64,000 nucleotides of DNA, from the NCBI GenBank assembly GCA_026168455.1, contig CM047425.1:29068548-29132547 (forward strand), given 5' to 3'. Shown piece by piece: positions 12,294 to 23,479 of the stretch. The first letter of the stretch is position 1. The number at the start of each line of letters is the position of its first letter. Source of the DNA: Theocolax elegans (taxonomy: Eukaryota; Arthropoda; Insecta; Hymenoptera; Cerocephalidae). A model generated the notes under the pieces. That model saw only the letters and a list, made by a program, of their open reading frames with translations, had not been told where the DNA came from and made no database searches. Both the position numbers and the translations under genes were made by a program.

Positions 12294-12922
12294 TGTGACG
12301 AGTGACGATAGCGCGAGCCACTCGTCATGGTTCTCCGTCGCGAGGCCCGTACGGCCGTCGGGTAAGACCGCGCGTAATACGGAAGGGAGGGGGAACGAGA
12401 GAGAATCGGTGAGAAATATTCTCGTGTGAGCCGCCGAGCCGGAAGGTCCTCGGAGATATTGGAGCGACGCCGCCGTCGACTGCGTAGGACTACACTCGAG
12501 ACACGAGGAGATTTACACCGACGAGTACCAGGTTAGAGTTTTCTCCCTCCCTACGAGGATAACATACTCGGGTAATTCTCGCGTACTCTCTTCGCGCCGC
12601 GATCCCGCGTCCGGGTTATGACCCCTCGCGATTGCGCCCAGGCCGCCCGGACAATTGACAGGAATCCCGATCCCTAGTTAGATAAGCAGACGAGCCCGCG
12701 GTACTCGTCTGCCAATCCTAAATTCGTACTTCCGAAAGTGGGCTCACTCTGGAGCCCATATCAACGTACACGGTAGCTGTTGAGGTATCGGTGAGCCGTT
12801 GACGGAGTGCACGAGAGGCCCGATCGCGCGCGAAGGTAAGTTCGTCACGCGCGATCTCGGGATTACCCCTACTCACGCCATCTCCGTGCATTATTCGATA
12901 AAACCCGACATGCACCGTTACA
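12294..12922 (+). repeat. Gypsy A 3' LTR with internal deletion
   Basis: A 629-bp LTR, same ends as the 5' copy. It lacks about 111 bp corresponding to 3469-3582 of the 5' LTR, including the AATAAA at 3521. ATAC target duplication follows at 12923-12926. Confidence 0.92.
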
Positions 12923-12926
12923 ATAC

Positions 12927-13440
12927 ACTATAATTAATATTGATATTGATATGTAATTGATATTGATATTATTTGCTGCTTTGTTTAAATATACATTATT
13001 AAATTATTAGTAATATTTGTGAGCGCAATTGTTTGTAGTTGCTGCTTTGTTTAAATATACATTATTAAATTATTAGTAATATTTGTAAGCGCAACTGTTT
13101 TTAGTTGCTGCTTTGTTTAAATGTACATTATTAAATTATTATTAACATTTGTAAGTGACACTGTTTTTAATTGGTCCTTTTTGTAAAATACATTATTGAA
13201 TTATTAGTAATATTTGTTAGCGCAACTGTTTGTAGTTGCTGCTTTGTTTAAATATACATTATCAAATATTTGTAATATTAGTAAGCACGATTGTTTTTAG
13301 ATGCTGATTTAATTTGATTAAATATAAATTATTTTAATAGTAATATTTGTAAGTGTTTTTGTTTTTATTTGCTGTTTGCTTTAAATATACAATATTAAAT
13401 CATTAGTAATTATTATTATTGTAATATTTCTATAAGTACA
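12927..13440 (+). repeat. Foldback left arm, inner 66-bp tandem array
   Basis: Six to seven imperfect copies of a ~66-bp unit carrying TGCTGCTTTGTTTAAATATA, CATTATTAAATTATTAGTAA and TTTGTAAGCGCAACTGTTT. The inverted counterpart is at 17330-17990. Confidence 0.8.
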
Positions 13441-14935
13441 ATGTTTTTTGTATAAATTTTTTTATTATTTTTTTTTTTGGTATGTAAATAGAATTTTTTG
13501 ATAAACATAATTTTAAATTTGATTTTTCAAATAAAGTATGTAATAATTTCTTGCAATTTTTTTAATGTAAAATGTATGTATTTCATCATTTTTTCAATTA
13601 AAACTTATTTTGTTAAAAATGAGAGTATTATTTGTTATTTCTATTTCATAATAAACGCTTCCAAACCACTGTTCATCTAAAAATAAATGTCTTCTATTTG
13701 GTTTAATAGAAACCTATAAAAAAAGAAATTTATAAAGATCAAAGGAATGGTCCATTGTCTATATTGCGATGTTAATATCAAATATGACCATCAGTCTACT
13801 GCAAAAATTAGAGTACATGTAATAATTGTTAATTTTTTGATGATTAAGCAAAAAATCCAAAATACTTAAAACAATTTCTGACAAATGACAATTTGGAGAT
13901 TTTATAAGGATTTGTTTTTTGTTGAAGTACATACTATACTGCTTATATCGCTGTTATTGCGTGCCTCATAATTGGATATTTTCTTTAAATGGGCAAAAAT
14001 TGGGTACTAAGCATTTGCTTCAAGGCGTTTAAACTGAAACAGGTACGTTACTTGGAGATGCTGCATTAAATTTGGACACCAAAATGAAGATTATAAATAT
14101 ATAAATTCTAATCTGAATATTAATTGTACTAACGTAAGCGTGTTAATCGATCTAAAAAATAGAGTTTTTATAAAGAATTATAATAATTTATTAAGAACTT
14201 ATAATAATTTATTAGTATAAATGAAACCTTCAATTTCCCTTTTGAGAAGTACAAAATATTTATTACACTACTTAACAAATAAACATCATACTATTCTGTG
14301 TTAATTTATATTTATTGAACAGCATATTTTTCTTTAAATTGATTTTTGACGATCCATTAATCTATTTAAAGCACACTAATTATATTCAAGTAAATCTATA
14401 TTATATCACTGTAGAATTTTTGCCGAATACTTTTTTAAATTGCTTTAATGGTCTTAAATATTGTTTAATAGCGTAAATATCACTTTTTCTGTTTTATACC
14501 TATTTTCATTCAATTTTTAAAAAGTATTCGACGAAAAGTTGCGGTCGAATACTTGCCGAGCTCTGTTTGAAACTACAATTGAATTATAAGTAACTTAAAT
14601 AATTAACTTAATAGAACATCTTATTTATTGTAGTTTTATAATATTTTTACATAATTTGCATTTTTTTTAAACTATACAAAATACGAAAAATTACGCTTTT
14701 ATTAAACTTCATTGTTAAATTAATTATATTTAATATTTTAATTTTAATTAATATTAAATAATACATTTACTAATTTTTACAAGTATAAAAATTGTATTAT
14801 TAATATTTTTATATCTATAATTAATTATGAAATAGGTTTTACATAATTAATTAAATAATATAAAAGTTATTATTATCCAGTGGATTTAAGTATTAAAAAT
14901 GTATGGAATAATTAAATAAAGAAAGAAAAGGTGAA
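13441..14935. other. Foldback loop, AT-rich, no gene seen
   Basis: Very AT-rich. It contains scattered GTATTCGACGAA-type words like those of the arms (14420-14560). The 60-codon frame at 13498-13680 is Phe/Ile-rich and looks like chance. No transposase motif was recognised. Confidence 0.55.
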
Positions 14936-14937
14936 CT

Positions 14938-15015
14938 TTCGAGAGATTTGAACCCGAGACCGCTTGGGTAACCGTCTGCAGACACGCGCCTTAACGCTCA
15001 CGGCTACCGTGTCTA
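14938..15015 (-). pseudogene. tRNA-like sequence (Leu/Ser-type), probably tRNA pseudogene or SINE head
   Basis: On the minus strand a B-box-like GGTTCAAATCT (14944-14954) lies about 40 bp downstream of an A-box-like TAGCCGTGAGCG (14995-15006), and TTAAGGCG resembles the D-arm of class II tRNAs. Acceptor and T stems do not pair well, so it is unlikely to fold as a working tRNA. No A-rich or repeat tail typical of a SINE was seen. Confidence 0.4.
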
Positions 15016-15214
15016 TGAAATGCCAAAATGTTAGAACATATATTTAAATTGTGCCCCTGGTGGGAGGCTTAGGGTTAAGGATTTTTTTTAATTATATTAA
15101 CAGTATAATTAAACCATCATTAATTTAAAAACCTTTTGCGCTCGACCTTCCTTTACGTTGCCGCGCTTAAATCTGTAAGAATAGTTGCTTGAATATATAT
15201 ATATATATATATAT

Positions 15215-16335
15215 TATAACGGTAAGCGAGTTACCGATCAGGTGAGTAACTGAAAAGAGTATCGACAGCGCGGCGCGCGTAGGGAACGCGCGCGAGAATC
15301 GTGCGCAGTAGAGTATCGTGAGAGAGTTCGCGCGCGATCGACAACAACACGGTGTTGGTGACCGGTGATTGTTTTTTACGGGATAAACGAGCGAAAGGAC
15401 TGTTGTGCGTTGTGTGTGGGTGTGAGAAGCTTCTCCCCACTAACCTCCACGTCGACGGGTGCAGCAGCACATCTCACGGACAGTGAGAAAAGGAGGCTCG
15501 GCGAAGCCCACCTTCTCGACCGTTGGAGAGAGAGAGAGAGAGACATATACGAGGACGAGCTCTCTCTCAATAGCACAGCCTTTTCTCTGCCGAAGCGAGA
15601 TATTCAGATACGCGGTAAGTGGTGCACCACATTTAGACCCGCGTGTCTATCTAAATTTCGTGTCCCGATTTACCTGGTACGGTCCAGGTGAGGAAGCGTT
15701 CCTCCTTTCCCCCCTCTCGTGACAATACCCGCACGGATAGAAAGGTCGGTGGTTCGCGGGAACCACTTCACGAGAGAAGGCGCGCGCGACGTAGTAAGCT
15801 TCTACGTAAAAGCTCTCTACGTCAGTGATTCATACGTCACACGGTGTGACGTATGCCATCAGGTTAAGCAGCCGATCATATCCGGATCGGTTGCTCGTTA
15901 TCGACAGTTAAATAGATTTTAACTGATTCTTTTCGCGCTGACCTCGGGGGTAGTCATCGGTACGACTCCCCGTAAATTGTTAAAGTTAATTTATTGTTTA
16001 TTTATTAATATTTATTTGTTAATTTAATAAATTGACTCGGCGAGACAATCTTTCTCGCCGATTAACAATAATATCACTTGTTGATAATATTTTACCGGTT
16101 AACGTCCTATCCTACGAATACCGCCCTCTCCGGTGTTTATCCTAGTTGGCAATTTTGGGCATAGGGCCCAACACACGGTATATAAGTCAAACGGAGTGTT
16201 TGACGTTGTTAACGGCATTGCACGGGAATCAAAGGGATTCCCGGCCGCATCGTGGGACTGCACACTTAAGGTTGGTAAGTTGGGACAGATTGGGCCTAAC
16301 CGTGGGCCTTACATATCCCCAGTACCCACCCCGTT

Positions 16336-16338
<3 letters not shown>
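15215..16338 (+). repeat. Solo LTR (GC-rich, unassigned LTR retrotransposon)
   Basis: A GC-rich block starting TATAACGG and ending CCCCGTTACA, inserted in an (AT)n tract with ATAT on both sides. The ends and composition resemble the block at 49533-50622, which has a 4-bp flanking duplication. No internal coding region accompanies it. ORFs inside it are incidental. Confidence 0.55.

Positions 16339-16381
<43 letters not shown>
16339..16381. repeat. (AT)n microsatellite
   Basis: An almost pure AT dinucleotide run between the two LTR copies. A similar run occupies about 17156-17195. Confidence 0.9.
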
Positions 16382-16383
<2 letters not shown>

Positions 16384-17152
16384 CTCAATAGCACAGCCTT
16401 TTCTCTGCCGAAGCGAGATATTCAGATACGCGGTAAGTGGTGCACCACATTTAGACCCGCGTGTCTATCTAAATTTCGTGTCCCGATTTACCTGGTACGG
16501 TCCAGGTGAGGAAGCGTTCCTCCTTTCCCCCCTCTCGTGACAATACCCGCACGGATAGAAAGGTCGGTGGTTCGCGGGAACCACTTCACGAGAGAAGGCG
16601 CGCGCGACGTAGTAAGCTTCTACGTAAAAGCTCTCTACGTCAGTGATTCATACGTCACACGGTGTGACGTATGCCATCAGGTTAAGCAGCCGATCATATC
16701 CGGATCGGTTGCTCGTTATCGACAGTTAAATAGATTTTAACTGATTCTTTTCGCGCTGACCTCGGGGGTAGTCATCGGTACGACTCCCCGTAAATTGTTA
16801 AAGTTAATTTATTGTTTATTTATTAATATTTATTTGTTAATTTAATAAATTGACTCGGCGAGACAATCTTTCTCGCCGATTAACAATAATATCACTTGTT
16901 GATAATATTTTACCGGTTAACGTCCTATCCTACGAATACCGCCCTCTCCGGTGTTATCCTAGTTGGCAATTTTGGGCATAGGGCCCAACACACGGTATAT
17001 AAGTCAAACGGAGTGTTTGACGTTGTTAACGGCATTGCACGGGAATCAAAGGGATTCCCGGCCGCATCGTGGGACTGCACACTTAAGGTTGGTAAGTTGG
17101 GACAGATTGGGCCTAACCGTGGGCCTTACATATCCCCAGTACCCACCCCGTT

Positions 17153-17155
<3 letters not shown>
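16382..17155 (+). repeat. Partial tandem copy of the solo LTR
   Basis: Nearly identical to 15567-16338, beginning at CTCAATAGCACAGCC and ending CCCCGTTACA. It lacks the first ~350 bp of the LTR. The two copies are joined through AT microsatellite, consistent with microsatellite-mediated duplication. Confidence 0.85.
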
Positions 17156-17195
<40 letters not shown>

Positions 17196-17324
17196 CATAT
17201 ATATAGTTAGAAAAGCCAGGCGTACAAACCTACTGTCAATGCGCTCTCTTTCAGGCTTCGCGCGCGCATCCCCACTCATCGTTTCTTAGGCTCACGCTCA
17301 GTGATGCTTCATGCTCATTGATGT

Positions 17325-19250
17325 AGTCCCCAACTATAAACAGTTACGCTTACGAATATTACTAATAATTTAATAATGTATATTTAAAAAAAAACAGCAA
17401 ATAATATTAATATCAATTACAAATGTTAATAATATTTTAATGTTAATAATATTTTAATATTGTATATTCAAGCAAAGCAGCAATTACAAATAGATGCGCT
17501 AACAAATATTACCATTTATTGAATAATGTATATTTAAACAAAGCAACAACTAAAAACAGTTGCGCCTGCAAATATTACTAATAATTTAATAATTTATATT
17601 TAAACAAAACAGTAACTACAAACAGTTGCGCACACAAATATCACCAATAATTTAAAAGTGTATATTAAAACAAAGCAGCAACTATAAACAGTTACGCTTA
17701 CGAATATTACTAATAATTTAATAATGTATATTTAAAAAAAACAGCAAATAATATTAATATCAATTACGAATGTTAATAATATTTTAATATTGTATATTAA
17801 ACAAAGCAGCAAATAAAAATAATATCAATTACAAATGCTATTAATATTTTAATAATGTATATTACACAAAGCAACAACTACAAATAGATGCGCTAACAAA
17901 TATTACCATTAATTGAATAATGTATATTTAAACAAAGCAGCAACTAATATCAATATCAATTACATATCAATATCAATATTAATTATAGTGTATATTTAAT
18001 CAAAGCAACAACTAAAAACAATAACACTTACAATTGTTATTATTAATTAATAATAAATATATTTAAACAAAGCAGCAACCAAAAAAAATAGCACTTACAA
18101 ATATTACTTGAAACAAAAAAAAGATAATAATACTCATTTTTAAGGCAGCCATATTCATAAAATATGATAGTCCCAAGCCTAAAATGCAGAGGGAAAATGA
18201 GAAAATGAAAAAATGAGAAAATGAGAAAAAAAAGTATAAAAAACAAAAAAAAAAATTCAACCTTTTGAACAATGTAGAAGTTGATTAAAAGCGATTACTA
18301 AAGTATTCGAAGGAGTATTCGGCGAATCCTTCAAAATTTATACAGTATTCGAATGGAAGTATTTGACGAATACTTCATTCCGAATATTGATTCGAAACAA
18401 AGAATTCGTCAAATACTTTTTTTCAAATAAAGTATTTGAAAAAAAGTATTACAATACTTGGGTAAACGATTTTAACAAACTTCTACATAGTTCAAAAGCT
18501 TGAATTTTTTTTGTTTATGATTTTTTATATTTATATTTAGATGATCACTTCCTGGAGACGATGTCTAGGTGACCAGGGTAACCTCCAGGTCATCCGGACA
18601 TCATCTACTAGAAAATCTACATGCCAAAATGCATGAATTTGATAAATCAATTGTAACTTCCTGGAGACGATGTCTAGGTGGCCTAGGTGACTTCTAGGTC
18701 ATCCGGACATCATCTACTGGAAAGTCTACATACCAAAATGCATGAATCTGATAAAAAAATTGTAACTTCCTAGAGACGATGTCTAGGTGTCCAGGGTGAC
18801 CTCGAAGTCATCCCAATATCATTTACTTAGAAATTTACATGCTAAAATGCATGAATCTGATAAAAAAATTGTAACTTCCTAGAGACGATGTCTAGGTGTC
18901 CAGGGCGACCTCAAGGTCATCCGTATATCATTTACTTAGAAGTCTACATGCTAAAATGCATGAATTTGAAAAAAAAAGATCACTTCCTGGAGACGAAGTC
19001 TAGGTGACCAGGGTAACCTCCAGGTCATCCGGATATCATCTACTGGAAATACTACATGCCAAAATGTATGAATTTAAAAAAAAATTGTCACATGCTGGAG
19101 ATGATGTCCAGGTGGCCAGGGTGACCTGGTCAAATTTGCCCCTCCCCCTCTTTAAATTACACTCCCCACCCAATATTAACCCTTTTTAAAAAAATGTACC
19201 GAAAAAAATTATCAAAATTATCTTCAACGCATATGTATGTATATGTTTGT
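17325..19250 (-). repeat. Foldback right arm
   Basis: Inverted counterpart of the left arm. 17330-17990 holds the ~66-bp array (more copies than on the left), 18043-18530 the A/T and TATTCG-rich segment, and 18540-19130 the 108-bp array. The uninterrupted sequence near 17986 is the empty site corresponding to the Gypsy A insertion. Confidence 0.78.
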
Positions 19251-19440
19251 ATGTATGTGTGTATCTATGTGTGTTTATATGTATTTATGTATGCATGTGT
19301 GTGTATGAATGTGTGTATCTATGTGTGTTTATATGTATATATGTATGCATGTGTGTGTATGAATGTGTGTATGTATGTGTGTTTGTATGTATATATGTAT
19401 GTATATATATATATGAATATATATGTAAGCATATTAATAT
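19245..19440 (+). repeat. TATG-rich minisatellite with ~54-bp higher-order unit
   Basis: Degenerate TATG/TGTG repeats. Two almost identical 54-bp blocks start at about 19262 and 19316 and a third is partial. Since 54 is a multiple of 3, several frames stay open (Tyr/Val/Cys/Met-rich); these are not considered genes. Confidence 0.75.
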
Positions 19441-20315
19441 AATATAGATTTTTACAATAAAATATGTGTATGTGTAATAGATGTTTGAATGTATAGGTGT
19501 TTTAGGTTGGAGAAAATTAGTAAGGAAGCATTTTAATATAATAAAGATTTTACGAAAAATTAACTGTGCAGTCTCCTGCATTCTTAATGCGTAAAAAGGA
19601 TTTATGAATGACCTAAACTGAAGTCTTATTGTAACTAAAACGTACAACGAGGACGCTGCCCCTTTTATTGAAAAAATTTATCTAAAAAAGGACCCACGAT
19701 CTTAACTATTGTGTCTCCATCTCTGGATGTTTTGATTAATTTATATTTGCAAGCTGATTTTTTCTATTCTTGAAAGGAAATATAACCACGATTTTTAAGG
19801 CATGGTGTGATCATATTTATTCAAATAACGTTTGTAAAGTTTAGTAAGCAAAATAAATATTGATTACACACCGTTATCATATTCTCTTCTCTTTTTATTA
19901 GAAAGTTCTCCGAATTGATAGTTCATTTGGAAAAATAAATTTTTACTTCATCCTGTTGTTCTGATCTTTACTCGAATAGGTGTAGACCAACTTTCATTTT
20001 TACAAGAATCGTATCAGTGATAATGAAAACCCTAATTTATGTAGTATATTTTTAAGAGGGTATATTTTCAGTGACATATTTGCTTCTACTCAGCTGTCGG
20101 TATGATCATCTTTTAAATTGATGTAAGATCAGTTAAATTTTTTATAGGTATATATTGTTTTATTCTCCATATCATGTCGGTAATAATCAAAAAGATATTT
20201 TAAAAAAATATTTAAGAGGTTCAACTTTTCGGTCACCAAGTTTCATCCGCTCAGTTCTTGCTTTACCTCGGATACAACCACGTCGTGGTTCTCGGATTGC
20301 AAAAAATTCGATTAC
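19441..20315. other. AT-rich DNA, no gene seen
   Basis: No recognisable element or coding frame. Confidence 0.5.
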
Positions 20316-20585
20316 TTGAAGAAACGAATAATAAACGCGAAGCGATTAATTAATAAAAACATTTTATTAATTAGAATTAGTACGAATAAAGTAACTGAAT
20401 TAAATAATATATTAGAAAAATCAGAATCACAAAAAATTACAATAAAATACTATTTAAATACTGTTAGTTTAAAACAAAGTTTAAAAAATAAGAAGTATTT
20501 TGAATTCGAAAAATATCCAGTGCAAGGTACATCGTGTAAGTTGTGCAATAAAATTTTAAAAAGAGTCACACTTAGCAGTAAATGA
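20316..20585 (+). CDS. Unidentified ORF with Cys-rich end (89 aa, possibly broken)
   Basis: A Lys/Asn/Ile-rich frame with C-terminal GTSCKLCNKILKR. Beyond the TGA at 20583-20585 the same frame continues for about 24 codons with a dense Cys cluster (CIKC, RCCEC, CNC) before a TAG. A split CxxC array suggests a decayed metal-binding tail, such as that of a DDE transposase, but I do not recognise the family. The last ~30 bases and what follows are shared with 52187 onward. Confidence 0.3.
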   Translation: MKKRIINAKRLINKNILLIRISTNKVTELNNILEKSESQKITIKYYLNTVSLKQSLKNKKYFEFEKYPVQGTSCKLCNKILKRVTLSSK

Positions 20586-20669
20586 GAAAGCTGCATTAAG
20601 TGTGCAAAGTTTAGATGTTGCGAATGTGTTCAACAAGAATGCAATTGCATAGGAGATTAGACTTCACGT

Positions 20670-21213
20670 TGTAACGGTCACGCTGTGGATTAGGGCGTGG
20701 CGTCAAAGGCGAGATAAACAATAAAATTAAATAAAATAATATTAATTTATTGTAATAATAAAAGAGGGTTTGGGCGCGTACGATTGCGGCGAATGTATAA
20801 TGCAATGCTCGGCTGCGTGCGAGCTGCGGCGACATGCTTCGCAAGGGAAGGGGAGGGGAGGAAAGGAGACGCACACTTACGATCAGGAAAATACCTGGTG
20901 CAAAGCGTGCACCCACCTTTGCTCTGCGGTTTCATTGCTAACACCCACAGGTACAGACGGGACGGCCGATACTCGACTCTTTTCTCACTCGCTCTCATGG
21001 CGTCCGCTCAGCTGGTGCGCGTCGGGCTACTGGCTGCTGCTCTTCCTGGGTGCTCAGTTGCTGCAGGTATTCTGGATTATGCTTAGTGGGAAAGTAAGGT
21101 ATTCGGGGTAGATTATGGTAGGTTAGTCAGCTTTAGAGCTGTGAGGGTAGCTAGGGCAGCTTAGATTGGTTTTGCTCGCTTAATTACATTAACAGGTATG
21201 AAATACCTTGTCA
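20670..21213 (-). repeat. Gypsy B 3' LTR
   Basis: On the minus strand it begins TGACAAGGTATTTCATACC and ends CGTGACCGTTACA, directly downstream of a polypurine tract. A longer relative lies at 52305-53180; this copy lacks about 300 bp in the middle. The 113 bp beyond its end (20557-20669) are also shared with that copy, which an independent insertion would not explain. Confidence 0.7.
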
Positions 21214-21234
21214 CCACTTCCCCCTCCCCCTCCT
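21214..21234 (-). promoter_or_regulatory. Gypsy B polypurine tract
   Basis: The minus strand reads AGGAGGGGGAGGGGGAAGTG just before the LTR start. Confidence 0.75.
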
Positions 21235-21312
21235 AACTGAAGTTACGAGGAAGTCATAACTGATTTTAAAACTAACTAAATAAAAGTCAATAAATTAAAT
21301 AAATACTTTTTA

Positions 21313-21516
21313 AATTAATATAGAAATTTTGTTGGTCTTGCTGAGCTAACGTCTAACGACTCTAAGAACTCCAGGTTGCTCGCTTGAAACGGCACGACAA
21401 TTTGCCGTGTATCAATCCCGAGGACAACATTATGAACATTTCCGAGCGAGCAACTTAGAGTTCTTAGAGTCGTTAGACGTTAGCTCAGCAAGACTGACAA
21501 AATTTCTATATTAATT
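21313..21516. repeat. Strong hairpin: 72-bp inverted repeats, 60-bp loop (MITE-like)
   Basis: Arms 21313-21384 and 21445-21516 match at 68 of 72 positions, all four differences being transitions. It sits in the 3' region of Gypsy B and has no counterpart in element C, so it is probably an inserted MITE. It is repeated at 22631-22834 by the tandem duplication. Confidence 0.8.
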
Positions 21517-22630
21517 AAAAAACTTTTGCCTGGGTGAGAAAAATTATATTTTTAATAAATAAATACTTATTTTACTAAACTAAAAAAAAAATGATTTGCT
21601 ATTATCGCTGCTGATAATGGTGGGGAGAGTAATGCTGCTTCTTAATTATCTTATTTCTAACAAGTAGCTGGTGCTACTGTTGCGGTCTGCTTGTGGTTTT
21701 AGTCTCCATGACTACTCTGCTTGGCTGCTATCTGTGTTAGTATACACGGTGTACGTGATTCGATGTTGCTTTAATATAGGTTACTAGTACGTTTAGCTGG
21801 GCCCATACATTATATATATTATATCTTACCGCTTTGAGAGCTCATTTCGCGTTCGCGACACTATCATACTGCATACTTACATGTTTTCTCTCATTCCTAT
21901 TAAACATTTTATTTAATAACAAAAAAATTATATATTAAATGCAATTAACATATCGATTATATAGAATTGTATGCTGCTATCAAATTATAAGATTGGTGCA
22001 TGCCTTGCTGCTTATTTGCCACATTGCTGCTGCTGCGTCATTATATTGCTTACTTTATATACAATTTAAAATATTTTTCTCTTAAAACAGGTAATTAAGA
22101 AGAAATTTGGGCATATTATTTCTTGGCTGCTGGGGGTTTTTTTAGTACAGTTAGTACATTAAGCTGCTGATAGTAAAGTAATAGAAGCGGTGAATATTTG
22201 GTAGAGGAATGGACGACCGTGTTTAATGCAAAAAAAATTCGCTTAGATGTGTGTCCCAATTTCTATGATCATCAGCTAAATAGCTGTTGATCATTGGCTT
22301 TATATTTCTGTTTACCCTTTCGGCGATCGTTGTCGGTGATCAAGTATTTGGGACATCCCCATCTATTTATTACTTTGCATCGGCTCTTCTTAATGCCTTC
22401 ATCTCCACGTACCTCGTGAATAGGTCTTCAAATACAATAATGTATTTATATCTGCTGCGACTACTGTCCAGGGTGCACTGATGTTCCTGCCTTCCAAAAT
22501 ATCGGCGAGAGCGTGTTGGCTGCTTTTATGAGCTTGGCATTCTTGGCAAGCTTTAACATATTGACATGTATCCATAACTGATTTTAAAACTAACTAAATA
22601 AAAGTCAATAAATTAAATAAATACTTTTTA

Positions 22631-22834
22631 AATTAATATAGAAATTTTGTTGGTCTTGCTGAGCTAACGTCTAACGACTCTAAGAACTCCAGGTTGCTCG
22701 CTTGAAACGGCACGACAATTTGCCGTGTATCAATCCCGAGGACAACATTATGAACATTTCCGAGCGAGCAACTTAGAGTTCTTAGAGTCGTTAGACGTTA
22801 GCTCAGCAAGACTGACAAAATTTCTATATTAATT
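22631..22834. repeat. Second copy of the 72-bp-arm hairpin
   Basis: Same structure as 21313-21516, carried along in the tandem duplication. Confidence 0.8.
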
Positions 22835-23479
22835 AAAAAACTTTTGCCTGGGTGAGAAAAATTATATTTTAATAAATAAATACTTATTTTACTAAACTAA
22901 AAAAAAATGATTTGCTATTATCGCTGCTGATAATGGTGGGGAGAGTAATGCTGCTTCTTAATTATCTTATTTCTAACAAGTAGCTGGTGCTACTGTTGCG
23001 GTCTGCTTGTGGTTTTAGTCTCCATGACTACTCTGCTTGGCTGCTATCTGTGTTAGTATACACGGTGTACGTGATTCGATGTTGCTTTAATATAGGTTAC
23101 TAGTACGTTTAGCTGGGCCCATACATTATATATATTATATCTTACCGCTTTGAGAGCTCATTTCGCGTTCGCGACACTATCATACTGCATACTTACATGT
23201 TTTCTCTCATTCCTATTAAACATTTTATTTAATAACAAAAAAATTATATATTAAATGCAATTAACATATCGATTATATAGAATTGTATGCTGCTATCAAA
23301 TTATAAGATTGGTGCATGCCTTGCTGCTTATTTGCCACATTGCTGCTGCTGCGTCATTATATTGCTTACTTTATATACAATTTAAAATATTTTTCTCTTA
23401 AAACAGGTAATTAAGAAGAAATTTGGGCATATTATTCTTGGCTGCTGGGGGTTTTTTTAGTACAGTTAGTACATTAAGC

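Larger units (their letters stand above)
3105..12922 (+). mobile_element. Gypsy element A (Ty3/Gypsy LTR retrotransposon)
   Basis: A complete LTR-to-LTR insertion: 5' LTR 3105-3844, tRNA-Lys-type primer site, AT-rich leader, gag, protease-RT-RNase H-integrase, polypurine tract, and 3' LTR 12294-12922. A 4-bp target duplication ATAC flanks it (3101-3104 and 12923-12926). The unoccupied site survives in the opposite foldback arm near 17986, where the flanks are joined with one ATAC. Coding regions carry two nonsense codons, at least two frameshifts and a 1352-bp internal duplication, so this copy is defective. No env ORF follows pol. Confidence 0.93.
1887..19250. mobile_element. Giant foldback-like composite element with tandem-repeat inverted arms
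   Basis: Sequence from about 1887 to 3104, continuing at 12927-13440, is present in inverted orientation at about 17325-19250. The outermost matched words are the (A/G)-rich block TACAAACATATACATACATA at the left and its complement near 19250; homology stops there on both sides. Each arm contains, from outside in, a ~108-bp tandem array, a segment rich in TATTCG words, an A/T-rich stretch, and a ~66-bp tandem array. Long inverted repeats built from tandem subrepeats are the hallmark of Foldback/Galileo-type elements. No transposase was recognised in the loop (13441-17324), so the assignment rests on structure. Gypsy A interrupts the left arm. Confidence 0.65.

Noticed and set aside
16133..17210. 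ORFs ending in Tyr-Ile repeats
   Set aside because: They run from a solo LTR into AT microsatellite; the repeat keeps frames open by chance.
19194..19442. Cys/Tyr/Val-rich ORFs in the TATG repeat
   Set aside because: Minisatellite with a unit divisible by three; low-complexity translation only.
22287..22481. Plus-strand 64-codon hydrophobic ORF repeated at 23604-23798
   Set aside because: Complement of the decayed Gypsy B integrase, repeated by the tandem duplication.
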